The notes: generated by a model from the letters alone, not told the origin. DNA of 64,000 nucleotides from Mycobacterium sp. D16Q13 (GCF_002013375.1 NZ_MAEW01000019.1:62001-126000); one strand, 5' to 3'. Positions 43,160 through 52,778 are shown, numbered from the stretch's first letter. Translations and numbers: made by a program.

Positions 43160-43644
43160 CGGCCTCACATGCGGCCGACACCCGTGCGGGGCGCCAAGCG
43201 CGCATCGTCGCGCTGCTGTCCACCCAGTCGGTGCGCAGCCAGAGTGAGCTGGCAGCGCTGCTGGCAGCCGAGGGCATCGAGACCACGCAAGCCACCTTGT
43301 CGCGAGATCTCGACGAGCTCGGTGCCGTCAAGCTCCGCGCCGCCGACGGCGGCGTCGGGGTGTATGTGGTGCCCGAAGACGGCAGCCCTGTTCGCGGGGT
43401 GTCCGGTGGCACCGACCGGCTCTCCCGGTTGCTGGGGGAGCTGCTGGTAGCGACCGACTCCAGCGGTAATCTCGCGGTACTGCGCACACCGCCGGGTGCC
43501 GCACACTATCTCGCCAGCGCGATCGATCGCGCCGCGTTACCCGACGTTGTCGGGACCATCGCGGGGGATGACACCATTGCGGTGATCGCCCGCGAACCCT
43601 TGACCGGAGCCCAGCTCGCCGCACAGTTCGAACAGCTTGCTTAA
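43156..43644 (+). CDS. argR: arginine repressor
   Basis: 162 aa. Winged HTH at residues about 12-75 (ARIVALLSTQSVRSQSELAALL; TQATLSRDLDELGAVKL) and a C-terminal arginine-binding hexamerisation domain (about 90-160) with the GTIAGDDTIAVIA motif, whose Asp pair binds arginine. It should repress its own operon through the two boxes before argC. ATG overlaps the argF stop by 4 nt. Confidence 0.96.
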   Translation: MTASHAADTRAGRQARIVALLSTQSVRSQSELAALLAAEGIETTQATLSRDLDELGAVKLRAADGGVGVYVVPEDGSPVRGVSGGTDRLSRLLGELLVATDSSGNLAVLRTPPGAAHYLASAIDRAALPDVVGTIAGDDTIAVIAREPLTGAQLAAQFEQLA

Positions 43645-43654
43645 AAGGAGAATC

Positions 43655-44863
43655 ATGACAACCTCTGACCGCGTAATCCTGGCCTACTCGGGTGGGCTCG
43701 ATACGTCGGTGGCGATCAGCTGGATCGGCAAGGAGACCGGCCGCGAGGTGGTTGCCGTCGCGATTGACCTCGGCCAGGGCGGCGAGGACATGGAGGTGGT
43801 GCGCCAGCGTGCCATCGACTGCGGCGCCGTCGAAGCGGTTGTCATCGACGCCCGCGACGAATTCGCCAACGAGTACTGCTTGCCGACTGTGCAGTCCAAC
43901 GCGCTCTACATGGATCGGTACCCGCTGGTGTCGGCCATCAGCCGCCCACTGATCGTCAAGCATCTGGTGGATGCCGCACGCGAGCACGGCGGCGGGATCG
44001 TCGCGCACGGCTGCACCGGCAAGGGTAACGATCAGGTTCGGTTCGAAGTCGGGTTCGCCTCGCTGGCACCGGATCTGGAGGTGCTCGCCCCGGTGCGCGA
44101 TTACGCCTGGACCCGCGAAAAGGCCATCGCATTCGCCGCCGAGAACGAAATCCCGATCAATGTAACCAAGAAGTCTCCGTTCTCCATTGACCAGAACGTG
44201 TGGGGTCGCGCAGTGGAAACCGGTTTCCTGGAAGACCTTTGGAACGCTCCTACCAAGGACGTGTACGACTACACCGAAGATCCGACGCTCAATTGGGGGG
44301 CACCCGATGAGCTGATCATCACCTTCGACAAGGGCGTGCCCACCGCGATCGACGGCAACCCGGTCACCGTGTTGGAGGCCATCGTCGAACTCAACCGGCG
44401 GGCGGGTGCGCAGGGCGTTGGGCGTCTCGACGTCGTCGAGGATCGTCTGGTCGGCATCAAGAGCCGCGAAATCTACGAAGCCCCGGGCGCAATGGTCCTC
44501 ATCACCGCGCACGAGGAGCTGGAGCACGTCACCCTGGAGCGCGAGCTCGGCCGGTACAAGCGGCACACCGACCAAAAGTGGGCCGAGCTGGTGTATGACG
44601 GCCTGTGGTATTCGCCCCTGAAGCGCTCGCTGGAGGCATTCGTCGCCGACACCCAGCAGCACGTGTCCGGTGATATCCGTCTGGTGCTGCACGGCGGAAA
44701 CATCGCGGTGAACGGTCGCCGCAGCGCCGAGTCTCTGTACGACTTCAACCTGGCCACCTACGACGAGGGCGACAGCTTCGACCAGTCGAGCGCCAAGGGC
44801 TTCGTGCATATCCATGGACTGTCGTCGAAGATCTCCGCGCAGCGGGACTTGTCCGGGAAGTGA
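43655..44863 (+). CDS. argG: argininosuccinate synthase
   Basis: 402 aa. ATP-driven condensation of citrulline with aspartate. The PP-loop is AYSGGLDTSVAI at the N-terminus; the citrulline/aspartate site includes HGCTGKGNDQVRFE. The only gene of the operon with a clear own ribosome site (AAAAGGAG, 43643-43650), which overlaps the argR stop. ATG 43655. Confidence 0.97.
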   Translation: MTTSDRVILAYSGGLDTSVAISWIGKETGREVVAVAIDLGQGGEDMEVVRQRAIDCGAVEAVVIDARDEFANEYCLPTVQSNALYMDRYPLVSAISRPLIVKHLVDAAREHGGGIVAHGCTGKGNDQVRFEVGFASLAPDLEVLAPVRDYAWTREKAIAFAAENEIPINVTKKSPFSIDQNVWGRAVETGFLEDLWNAPTKDVYDYTEDPTLNWGAPDELIITFDKGVPTAIDGNPVTVLEAIVELNRRAGAQGVGRLDVVEDRLVGIKSREIYEAPGAMVLITAHEELEHVTLERELGRYKRHTDQKWAELVYDGLWYSPLKRSLEAFVADTQQHVSGDIRLVLHGGNIAVNGRRSAESLYDFNLATYDEGDSFDQSSAKGFVHIHGLSSKISAQRDLSGK

Positions 44864-46269
44864 GTACCAATGAGGGATCACTGTGGGGCGGCCGGTTCGC
44901 CGGTGGGCCCGCGCCCGCGCTGGCCGCGCTGAGCAAGTCCACCCATTTCGATTGGGTGTTGGCGCCGTACGACATTCGGGCATCGATTGCACATGCGCGG
45001 GTACTCCGCAAGGCGGACCTGCTCACCGATGAGCAGTTGTCCGCCCTGGTGGACGGGCTGCAGCAGCTAGACCGTGACGTCGCGTCGGGACAGTTCGTCC
45101 CCGCCGACACCGACGAGGATGTGCACGGCGCTCTGGAACGCGGCCTGATCGAGCGTGTCGGGGCGGATGTCGGTGGCCGTCTGCGCGCCGGCCGGTCTCG
45201 AAATGATCAGGTCGCCACGCTGTTTCGGATGTGGCTGCGTGATGCGGCCGGGCGAGTGTCCGACGGCGTACTCGACGTGGTGCAGGCGCTGGCCGATCAG
45301 GCCGGTGCTCACCCGCAGGCGATCATGCCGGGCAAGACGCATCTGCAAGCCGCACAACCGGTACTGCTCGCACACCACCTACTCGCACACGCACAGCCAT
45401 TGCTACGCGATGTGGACCGGCTCGTCGACTGGGACCGGCGCACCGCCGTCTCACCGTATGGGGCCGGCGCACTGGCGGGCTCCTCGCTCGGCCTCGACCC
45501 CGACGCCATCGCATTGGACCTGGGATTCACTGCCGCCGCCGAGAACTCGATCGATGCGACATCGGCCCGCGACTTCGCGGCCGAAGCCGCCTTCGTGTTC
45601 GCGATGATCGCAGTCGACCTGTCGCGCCTGTCCGAGGACATTATCCTCTGGAGCACAACGGAATTCGGGTACGCCGAACTCGACGACTCCTGGTCGACGG
45701 GTAGCTCGATCATGCCCCAGAAGAAGAACCCCGACATCGCCGAGCTGGCCCGCGGAAAGTCGGGGCGGTTGATCGGAAACCTCACCGGCCTACTCGCCAC
45801 GTTGAAGGCGCAGCCGTTGGCGTACAACCGGGACCTGCAGGAAGACAAGGAGCCGCTGTTCGACTCGGTGGCTCAGTTGGAGCTGCTCTTGCCCGCGACG
45901 GCCGGACTGGTCGCCACGCTGCGGTTCCGTACGGAACGCATGGCGGCACTCGCCCCTGCGGGGTTCACCCTCGCCACCGACCTGGCGGAGTGGATGGTGC
46001 GCCAGGGCGTACCGTTCCGCATCGCGCATGAGGCGGCAGGGGAGGCGGTTCGTGTCGCCGAGGCCCGCGGCGTCGGCCTGGAAGATCTCACCGATGACGA
46101 GCTCGCGGCCATACATCCGGACCTGACGGGACAGGTGCGCGCAGTGCTCACCACGTCCGGATCCGTGGCCTCGCGCAGTGCGCGGGGCGGCACCGCGCCC
46201 GAACGCGTTGCCGAGCAGCGTGAACTGGTGCTGGCCCGCCTCAACGTGCTGCGCGGCGAGAGCCGCTAA
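44860..46269 (+). CDS. argH: argininosuccinate lyase
   Basis: 469 aa. Last step: splits argininosuccinate into arginine and fumarate. Fumarase/aspartase superfamily signature GSSIMPQKKNPD (flexible catalytic Ser loop); N-terminal LWGGRFAGGP and RAGRSRNDQVAT bind substrate. GTG 44860 overlaps the argG stop. Its TAA stop is also the first half of the TAATAT -10 box of the next gene. Confidence 0.97.
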   Translation: MSTNEGSLWGGRFAGGPAPALAALSKSTHFDWVLAPYDIRASIAHARVLRKADLLTDEQLSALVDGLQQLDRDVASGQFVPADTDEDVHGALERGLIERVGADVGGRLRAGRSRNDQVATLFRMWLRDAAGRVSDGVLDVVQALADQAGAHPQAIMPGKTHLQAAQPVLLAHHLLAHAQPLLRDVDRLVDWDRRTAVSPYGAGALAGSSLGLDPDAIALDLGFTAAAENSIDATSARDFAAEAAFVFAMIAVDLSRLSEDIILWSTTEFGYAELDDSWSTGSSIMPQKKNPDIAELARGKSGRLIGNLTGLLATLKAQPLAYNRDLQEDKEPLFDSVAQLELLLPATAGLVATLRFRTERMAALAPAGFTLATDLAEWMVRQGVPFRIAHEAAGEAVRVAEARGVGLEDLTDDELAAIHPDLTGQVRAVLTTSGSVASRSARGGTAPERVAEQRELVLARLNVLRGESR

Positions 46270-46272
46270 TAT
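46267..46272 (+). promoter_or_regulatory. -10 box overlapping the argH stop, leaderless start of the membrane trio
   Basis: TAATAT is one mismatch from the TATAAT consensus (third and fourth bases aside) and starts with the argH TAA. It ends 6 nt before the ATG at 46279, so the trio can be transcribed independently of arginine control. Confidence 0.55.
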
Positions 46273-46278
46273 CCAGCC

Positions 46279-47061
46279 ATGGACGGCGAGCCGGACCCGA
46301 CATCGTCGGGCCCCGGTCCGGGGGGAGATATACCGGACGACCCGAACGCGGCGTGGCGTCGCCCGGAGAACATCCCGGTGGGCGGTGACTCATCAGCGGC
46401 CGCGACCACGGGCCCCATAGTCACTGCGGATCCGGCACCGCGTGGAGTGTTCGGCAGGCTGTCCGAGACCGTCCGCAGTTGGTGGAAAGATCTCGAATTC
46501 ATCCAGATGTGGCACGTCGTCGCGATCGCCGCGGTGCTCACCACCGCGGGGTTCGGCGGGCTTGACAAGGTAGAAAAGGCACCCGAGACCTTCAACGTCG
46601 GCCAGGCCTTCGACAACCACGAATTCTCGATCACCGTGCAGCGGGCATCTTTGGTCAAGAAGCTGGCCGGCAACGGATTCACGCTCAAGGAGAAGCCCGG
46701 CCGCTCGTACCTTGGTGTGCTGGCCGATGTCACCAATCATGGTGAAGGGCCGGACGGGGTCTCGCCCATGTTTGCGCTACCCGATATCGCCGACGCGCAG
46801 AACACCTACCTGCCGTCATCGCATGATCCGACGGCCCTGCGCATGTCGGACGGAACCATGTTGACCGAACTCCAACCTGGGCTGACGGAAAAGGTGGCTC
46901 TGGTCTGGAGTGTTCCGGACACCGCTGTCGCAGTGGGATCGACTGTGACGGTGGAAGTTCCATACCGTAAGTACGGACAGGGCTACGTTATCTACGGCGC
47001 AGGGTGGCAGAGCGTCGGGGGCAGCGCAAGGACGGTTGTGGCAGTGGGGAGCCCGAAATGA
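46279..47061 (+). CDS. single-span membrane protein with DUF4352-like outer domain (trio gene 1)
   Basis: 260 aa. A cytoplasmic disordered head rich in Pro, Gly, Asp and Ser (1-60) is followed by an amphipathic WWKDLEFIQMW, one span (about 77-95, HVVAIAAVLTTAGFGGL) and a C-terminal beta-sandwich-like outer domain of about 155 residues (FNVGQAFDNHEFSITVQRAS...). The domain pattern, with a strand pair and 'YLGVLADVTNHGEGP', resembles DUF4352/TRF2-like domains. Function unknown. The stop overlaps the next gene's ATG (ATGA). Confidence 0.75.
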   Translation: MDGEPDPTSSGPGPGGDIPDDPNAAWRRPENIPVGGDSSAAATTGPIVTADPAPRGVFGRLSETVRSWWKDLEFIQMWHVVAIAAVLTTAGFGGLDKVEKAPETFNVGQAFDNHEFSITVQRASLVKKLAGNGFTLKEKPGRSYLGVLADVTNHGEGPDGVSPMFALPDIADAQNTYLPSSHDPTALRMSDGTMLTELQPGLTEKVALVWSVPDTAVAVGSTVTVEVPYRKYGQGYVIYGAGWQSVGGSARTVVAVGSPK

Positions 47062-47666
47062 ACATCCAGGGATTTCGGGACCTACCACCCCTCGTCAGAA
47101 TCGGTGGGACTGTGGGCATTGTCGTCGCCATCTTGGCGGCCTCGGTGTTCGTATGGCACCGCCTGCCGTATGCCACGGATGTGCAGGCACCGTTCGATGT
47201 GCATGGCAGTGCGGGCAGTCCCGTGAGCGGCAGGCTTTTCTCGGTCACCGTGATCAAGGCCGCGGTGGCGCCCGTCGTCAAACACACGGGTGTACTGCCC
47301 AAGAATCGCAACCTCACGACGTCGGGACAGTGGGTGGTTGTGACGGCGACGATCACCTCACTACTCGATGCGCCCTCGGCGCGCGTCGCACTCGAACTCG
47401 ACGGAAACGCTTACACCCCTGATGATCGGTTGAGTCTCTCAACGCTGGGCGGAGCGATCCTGAACCCGTTGATTCCCCAGACCGGTGTCTATGTGTTCGA
47501 GGCGCCGACAGAACTTGTCAACCGGGTCAGCGTCGGACGGTTGTATGTGTCGACAGGCACCAATAAGTGGGACACCGGGCTGATCATCGATGTACCGCTG
47601 GACCCGAGCCATGCGCCCCGCTCCGCAGTGCTGGCGTTGGCCAAGACCAAGGTTGGCGCCCCATGA
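47058..47666 (+). CDS. single-span membrane protein with DUF4352-like outer domain (trio gene 2)
   Basis: 202 aa: short cytoplasmic N-terminus, span at about 14-34 (VRIGGTVGIVVAILAASVFVW), then an outer beta-rich domain (SPVSGRLFSVTVIKAAVAP; GQWVVVTATITSL; YTPDDRLSLSTL). The 'W-V-V-V-T-A-T-I' strand and the following residue pattern match the other two trio members, so the three likely arose by duplication. Function unknown. ATG overlaps gene 1 and its TGA overlaps gene 3, each by 4 nt. Confidence 0.75.
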   Translation: MNIQGFRDLPPLVRIGGTVGIVVAILAASVFVWHRLPYATDVQAPFDVHGSAGSPVSGRLFSVTVIKAAVAPVVKHTGVLPKNRNLTTSGQWVVVTATITSLLDAPSARVALELDGNAYTPDDRLSLSTLGGAILNPLIPQTGVYVFEAPTELVNRVSVGRLYVSTGTNKWDTGLIIDVPLDPSHAPRSAVLALAKTKVGAP

Positions 47667-48217
47667 CAATGATCGACTCCGCGAAACACCGCCGGAATCA
47701 GCGCGGCGTCCTGCGAGACAAGCTTTGGTTTCGCAACGTCATCGCGACGGTGGCGGTTGTGGTCTTGTTCGTGATCATCGCCTTCATCTCTTTCTGGGGA
47801 CCGTGGCGCGAGTACCAGGCAAGCGTCCGTCCCGAGTTCGTGGTCCCCGCCGGCCAATCCGCGGCCGTGAACGGTCAGACATGGGAGCTCGGCGAGATTC
47901 GGCGTCTCGGTAAGCGGCAGGGGCCGCTAAACACGGTCCTGCCCAAAGGCACTCAACTCATCCTGGTGACAATCAAGCGCTCGGGGCCGCCGCCCGCCGA
48001 TATGTACTGTGCGGCGCGGATCACCGATGGAACGCACATGTGGAAGGCCGAATTCGACAACGGTGGCGTACGGACACCGGACGGATCTACCCAATCGTGT
48101 GGAAGACCAGGTGACCTGTTGTTCGTCTTTCTCATGCCGGATGACATCGAGCCTCAGGCCGTGGAGATCACCGAGAATATCGGCGGCAAAATCCTTGTTC
48201 GGCTTGATCTTCCGTAG
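47663..48217 (+). CDS. single-span membrane protein with DUF4352-like outer domain (trio gene 3)
   Basis: 184 aa: basic cytoplasmic start (KHRRNQRGVLRDK), span at about 26-46 (VIATVAVVVLFVIIAFISFW), then an outer domain with TWELGEIRRLGKRQG, TQLILVTIKRSG and a Cys pair (YCAARI, SCGRPG) that may be bridged. Shares topology and strand order with genes 1 and 2. Function unknown. Ends directly against the convergent polytopic membrane gene (0-bp gap). Confidence 0.75.
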   Translation: MTMIDSAKHRRNQRGVLRDKLWFRNVIATVAVVVLFVIIAFISFWGPWREYQASVRPEFVVPAGQSAAVNGQTWELGEIRRLGKRQGPLNTVLPKGTQLILVTIKRSGPPPADMYCAARITDGTHMWKAEFDNGGVRTPDGSTQSCGRPGDLLFVFLMPDDIEPQAVEITENIGGKILVRLDLP

Positions 48218-49696
48218 TCAGATGCGTGGTCCGGTCAGATCGATATGTGGATCCGTATCCACCGTATCCGGGTAGTCCACGACCTCACCCTGATTGTTGC
48301 TGCCGTCGGAGACTGCGGACTGATGACCACTTTCGGCACGTTCCACACAGTGCGCGAAAACCGAGGCGATGAGACAAACTCGCAGTGAAGCAACGAGAAT
48401 GCCGGAGAGTGCCGCCAGGACAGGCCCGACCGCATTCCAGTACTCCTCGGAATGCGGACCCAGTATCCACGCGAAACCGCGAACAAGATAGCCGCCGACC
48501 TGCATCTGCGGGCGGTAGAAGCCATCCGACATATCCAGCCAGGCCAGGCAGAGATACAGCAGCACATAACTGGACAGCACGATAAAGCCACCGTGCAGGA
48601 CCAGTCGTGCGGAGTCCGCGATGGGACGAAACTTGCCGAATTGCGACAGCGCCAGCTCGGCAGTCTTCTTCCGGGTCTCGCCCGAGAGCCCGGATAGCCG
48701 CTGGTCGACGCGCTGCCGGGATGGCGCGAGACGATCCGCGACCACCTCACCGTGACTTCCTGCCACCTGCCGCAGCACGCCTCGCCAGCTCGCCCGGTTT
48801 GAGGTGCCGTAGATGATTCCCGCAATCGCAAGCCAGATCAGGGGCACCGCCGCGCCGCTGAAGGCGATATGCAGGGCACTGGTCAACACGTTCCAGATGA
48901 CTTCCAGCGGCCGAAAATGGGAGAAGAGTTCGGCGCGGGTGGTGTCGGCCCAGACAACGATGCGACGTTCTTTGAACCATGCGGTCGGCTTGAGGAAGAA
49001 GGTGACGCCCTTACTGGCTGCGAACGACAGGATCAAGAACACCCAGAGCGCGTCCAGATACACCTTGATGAAGACGAACCACGTCGGCGTCCGGCTTTCG
49101 ACCCACTTCAGTTTGAGGGCGTATCGAAGAACGAACGCGCCCACGATGAGGTACCACACCAGGTTGGTGACCGGCACATTCGAGAGATCTAGCACCGGCC
49201 CCGAATGTGTCATGGCGGCACCAACACGTATGTACATCGCCTTGTGCTCATAGGCGATCCAGTCGTCGGCGAACATCTGCCACGCGAGGTAGATGGCAAA
49301 GAACGGCAGTACGACACTCGAGAAGAGGTCGACCTGCCGCAACGATGCCTTAGGCAGGACGGAGAGCGACGGAATGGCCGAGCGCAGTACCAGGAACATC
49401 GCGATGATCGAACCGAGTCGGGCAAGACCCGCGAACGGCATGATGAGGTCGACGATCAGATAGTTGTTCCATCCGAACTTCGCGGCCAATTCAATCGCGA
49501 TATTGCGCCCCAACAGACCCAGCAGATAGCACGCGGCCAGTTGAGGCAGGTACATCACCCACAGGCGTAGCGGCCGCAGCAACAGATTCCCCACCGCGTC
49601 ATCGTAGAGGCTCGCATCGCGACGTCGCTTCCTATCCGGTGACGGGGATTCGGTCAGCCCGATACGCCCGTTGTGACAGGATATGCAGGCCCTCAC
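48218..49696 (-). CDS. polytopic membrane protein of unknown function
   Basis: 492 aa with about eight spans, among them LWVMYLPQLAACYLLGLLG, LGSIIAMFLVLRSAI, LFSSVVLPFFAIYLAW, FVFIKVYLDALWVFLILSF, LTSALHIAFSGAAVPLIWLAI and LSGILVASLRVCLIASVF. A charged loop of about 70 residues (SWRGVLRQVAGSHGEVVAD...) separates the last two, and an acidic Ser/Asp-rich tail follows. I recognise no family. It converges on the trio and may act with it. GTG 49696 is the longest start; the first part (MRACISCHNGRIG) may be too long, since conserved-looking sequence starts near SLYDDAVGNLLLRP. Confidence 0.72.
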   Translation of the reverse strand: MRACISCHNGRIGLTESPSPDRKRRRDASLYDDAVGNLLLRPLRLWVMYLPQLAACYLLGLLGRNIAIELAAKFGWNNYLIVDLIMPFAGLARLGSIIAMFLVLRSAIPSLSVLPKASLRQVDLFSSVVLPFFAIYLAWQMFADDWIAYEHKAMYIRVGAAMTHSGPVLDLSNVPVTNLVWYLIVGAFVLRYALKLKWVESRTPTWFVFIKVYLDALWVFLILSFAASKGVTFFLKPTAWFKERRIVVWADTTRAELFSHFRPLEVIWNVLTSALHIAFSGAAVPLIWLAIAGIIYGTSNRASWRGVLRQVAGSHGEVVADRLAPSRQRVDQRLSGLSGETRKKTAELALSQFGKFRPIADSARLVLHGGFIVLSSYVLLYLCLAWLDMSDGFYRPQMQVGGYLVRGFAWILGPHSEEYWNAVGPVLAALSGILVASLRVCLIASVFAHCVERAESGHQSAVSDGSNNQGEVVDYPDTVDTDPHIDLTGPRI

Positions 49697-49734
49697 CTGG
49701 GCAATATCGCGGATGATCGGTCTAAGGAGTAGCT

Positions 49735-52707
49735 GTGTCCTTCAATCTCTCCTCCTTGACCAAGCCTGTCGCGCGCCTGGCTGCCACCGCGCAGAACGGG
49801 CTGGAGGTTCTGCGTCTCGGCGGCCTGGAGACCGGCAGCACCGCCTCTTCGCACCAAATCGTCGAGAGCGTGCCGATGTACCGGCTGCGCCGGTACTTCG
49901 CGCCGGGGTCCACCGAGGCGGCGGACGCCGGACCGGTGGTCCTCATGGTGCACCCGATGATGATGGCCGCCGACATGTGGGACGTCACTCAAGATGGCGG
50001 CGCTGTCGGCATCCTGCATCGCGCTGGTATCGATCCATGGGTCATCGACTTCGGCAGTCCCGACCGGATGGCCGGCGGCATGGAGCGCACGCTGTCCGAT
50101 CACGTGGTGGCCGTCAGCGACGCCATCGAGACCGTGCATAGGATCACCGGCCGTCAGATACACCTCGCCGGATACTCCCAGGGCGGCATGTTCTGCTATC
50201 AGACTGCGGCACTGCGCAAGTCGCGGACCATCGCGAGCATCATCACGTTCGGTTCGCCGGTCGACGCCAACGCCGCCATGCCCATGGGACTGCCCGCCGG
50301 GCTTTCGGCCGATATCGCCGAGTTCATGGCCGACCACATCTTCAGCCGGTTCTCCATCCCAGCGTGGTCGGCGCGAATCGGATTCCAGATGCTGGACCCG
50401 GTCAAGACCGTCAAGGGTCGCCTCGATTTCTTGCGGCAGCTGCATGACCGCGATGCCCTGCTGCCGCGCGAACAGCAGCGCAAGTTCCTCGCCAATGAGG
50501 GGTGGATCGCCTGGTCCGGACCCGCGATCGCCGAGCTGCTGCGCCAGTTCGTGGTGCACAACCGAATGACCACCGGAGGTTTCACCGTCAATGACCGCGT
50601 GGTCACGCTCAGCGATATCACCTGCCCAGTCCTGGCGGTGGTGGGCGAGGTGGACGACATCGGGCAGCCCGCTTCGGTGCGCGGCATCCTGCGCGCCGCG
50701 CCGAAGGCCGACGTGTACGAGTACCTGATCCGCGCCGGTCACTTCGGTCTTGTCGTCGGCTCGACCGCCGTGGCCCAGACGTGGCCGACGGTCAGCCAGT
50801 GGGTGCAGTGGCGGGAGGGCGAGGCGACAAAACCCCCGTCGGTCGACCTCATGTACGAGCACGAAAGCGGCCAGCTCGACGGCGGCGGTGTCCCGCTCAC
50901 ATCCCGAGTAGCACATGGTTTGAGCACCACCACCGAGGTCGCCATCGCCGCCGCCCGAACCGCGGGCGCAGCCGCGGCGGCCGCCAACAAGTCAGTGAAA
51001 TCCATTGCCGTCGAAGCGGTTCGCACGCTGCCACGGTTGACGCGTCTCGGGCAGATTCACGATCACACCCGCATCTCCCTGGGCCGGTTGATGACCGAAC
51101 AGGCGCGCCGCACGCCGCATGGTGAGAGCTTCCTGTTCGACGGCCGGGTACACACCTATGAGGCGGTGGATCGCCGCATCAACAACGTGGTCAGGGGCCT
51201 CATCGAGGTGGGCGTGCGTCAGGGCGTCCGGGTGGGTGTTCTGATGGAGACCCGGCCCAGCGCCCTGGTGGCGATTGCCGCGCTGTCCCGGCTGGGGGCC
51301 GTCGCGGTGCTGCTGCCGCCCGATGCCGACCTTGAGGTCGCGGTGAAGCTGGGTGAGATTTCCGAACTGCTCACCGATCCGCCGAATCTTCCTGCTGCAC
51401 AAGATCTTCCCGTGCACATTCTGGTACTCGGCGGTGGCGAGTCACGCGATCTGTCCATACCGGACGACGGCTCGATCATCGACATGGAGAAGATCGACCC
51501 CGACGCGGTCGAGCTGCCCGGGTGGTACCGGCCCGATCCAGGGCAGGCCCGCGATCTGGCCTTCGTGATGTTCAGCGGGTACGGGTCCCGCCTGGTGCCC
51601 AAGCAGATCACCAACCACCGGTGGGCGTTGTCGGCGTTCGGTACCGCGTCGGCGGCCGCACTCAACGCCAATGACACCGTGTACTGCCTCACACCGCTGC
51701 ACCATCAGTCGGGGCTCTTGGTGAGCCTGGGTGGGGCAGTGGCAGGTGGGGCCCGAATTGCGTTGTCACGCGGGCTCAATCCCGATCGATTCGTGCAAGA
51801 GGTGCACCAGTACGGCGTGACCGTCGTCTCCTACACCTGGGCGATGATGCATGAGGTCATCGACGATCCTTCCCTGGAGTTGGGCGCCCATCATCCGGTG
51901 CGGTTGTTCATCGGTTCGGGTATGCCCTCGGGCCTGTGGCGGCGTGTCACCGAGAGGTTCGCACCCGCTCATGTCGTCGAGTTCTTCGCGACCACCGACG
52001 GGGAAGCGGTGCTGGCCAATGTGTCCGGTACCAAAATCGGCAGCAAGGGCCGACCGCTTCCCGGTGGCGGCAAGGTGCGGCTCGCCGCCTACGACCCCGT
52101 CGACGACGTGATCATCGAGGGTGAAGACGGATTCGTCCAGATCGCCAGGCCCGGTGAGGTGGGGTTGCTTTTGGCGAAGCCGCCTGGAGACGTGGACCCC
52201 GCCGCGGCGGTCCGGCGCGGCGTGTTCGCCCCGGGCGACACCTGGGTATCTTCGGAATCTCTCTTCCGCCGCGACGAGGACGGCGATTTCTGGATGCTCG
52301 ACGGCCGAAACACCGCGATCCGCACCGCACACGGCGTTGTGTACGCCGAAGCCACCAGTCACGCACTGGGTTCGGTGAGCGCCATCGATGTGGTCGCGAC
52401 ATATCCCGTCGAGTCCGGTGAGGCCAACGTCGCGGTGACCGCGGTGGTTCTCCGGCCCGGCGAAGCGATATCGCCTGCCGACCTGGCGGAAGCGTTTGCC
52501 TCCGTGCCGATCTCGGAACGCCCCGATATCGTCAAGGTGGTACCGACCCTGCCGCTGAGTGCCACGTATCGCCCGTCCACCACACACCTTCGGGCGTCCG
52601 GGTTCCCGAAACCGGGGCGGCAAACCTGGTATCTCGACCCAGAATCGGGTGCCTACCATCGGTTGACCGCCGCGACGTATGACGCGCTGCAGGGAGCAGC
52701 GCAGTAG
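49735..52707 (+). CDS. alpha/beta-hydrolase fused to acyl-CoA synthetase (Rv1683-like)
   Basis: 990 aa. Residues about 1-370 are a PHA-synthase/lipase-like alpha/beta-hydrolase with the nucleophile elbow AGYSQGG and a likely His in RAGHFGLV. Residues about 430-980 are an ANL ligase-like domain (HGESFLFDGRVHTYEAVDRR; SGYGSRLVPKQITNHR in place of the phosphate loop; FRRDEDGDFWMLDGRNTAI). The ligase phosphate loop and the C-terminal Lys look atypical, so the synthetase may have drifted. The Rv1683/BCG1721 homologue is reported to act on triacylglycerol and CoA esters. GTG 49735 with AAGGAG (49723-49728) is well supported. Confidence 0.9.
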   Translation: MSFNLSSLTKPVARLAATAQNGLEVLRLGGLETGSTASSHQIVESVPMYRLRRYFAPGSTEAADAGPVVLMVHPMMMAADMWDVTQDGGAVGILHRAGIDPWVIDFGSPDRMAGGMERTLSDHVVAVSDAIETVHRITGRQIHLAGYSQGGMFCYQTAALRKSRTIASIITFGSPVDANAAMPMGLPAGLSADIAEFMADHIFSRFSIPAWSARIGFQMLDPVKTVKGRLDFLRQLHDRDALLPREQQRKFLANEGWIAWSGPAIAELLRQFVVHNRMTTGGFTVNDRVVTLSDITCPVLAVVGEVDDIGQPASVRGILRAAPKADVYEYLIRAGHFGLVVGSTAVAQTWPTVSQWVQWREGEATKPPSVDLMYEHESGQLDGGGVPLTSRVAHGLSTTTEVAIAAARTAGAAAAAANKSVKSIAVEAVRTLPRLTRLGQIHDHTRISLGRLMTEQARRTPHGESFLFDGRVHTYEAVDRRINNVVRGLIEVGVRQGVRVGVLMETRPSALVAIAALSRLGAVAVLLPPDADLEVAVKLGEISELLTDPPNLPAAQDLPVHILVLGGGESRDLSIPDDGSIIDMEKIDPDAVELPGWYRPDPGQARDLAFVMFSGYGSRLVPKQITNHRWALSAFGTASAAALNANDTVYCLTPLHHQSGLLVSLGGAVAGGARIALSRGLNPDRFVQEVHQYGVTVVSYTWAMMHEVIDDPSLELGAHHPVRLFIGSGMPSGLWRRVTERFAPAHVVEFFATTDGEAVLANVSGTKIGSKGRPLPGGGKVRLAAYDPVDDVIIEGEDGFVQIARPGEVGLLLAKPPGDVDPAAAVRRGVFAPGDTWVSSESLFRRDEDGDFWMLDGRNTAIRTAHGVVYAEATSHALGSVSAIDVVATYPVESGEANVAVTAVVLRPGEAISPADLAEAFASVPISERPDIVKVVPTLPLSATYRPSTTHLRASGFPKPGRQTWYLDPESGAYHRLTAATYDALQGAAQ

Positions 52708-52772
52708 CCCGCATCGGGGCTGCACCAGCGCGGTTCCCCGCGCCTTCCGCTGCTGATGTGGCGGGTTGTTGT

Positions 52773-52778
52773 TAGGCT
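52773..52778 (+). promoter_or_regulatory. -10 box of the secreted-protein gene
   Basis: TAGGCT, with a predicted start near 52785 and GGAAGGAAC as the ribosome site before ATG 52809. Confidence 0.4.
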
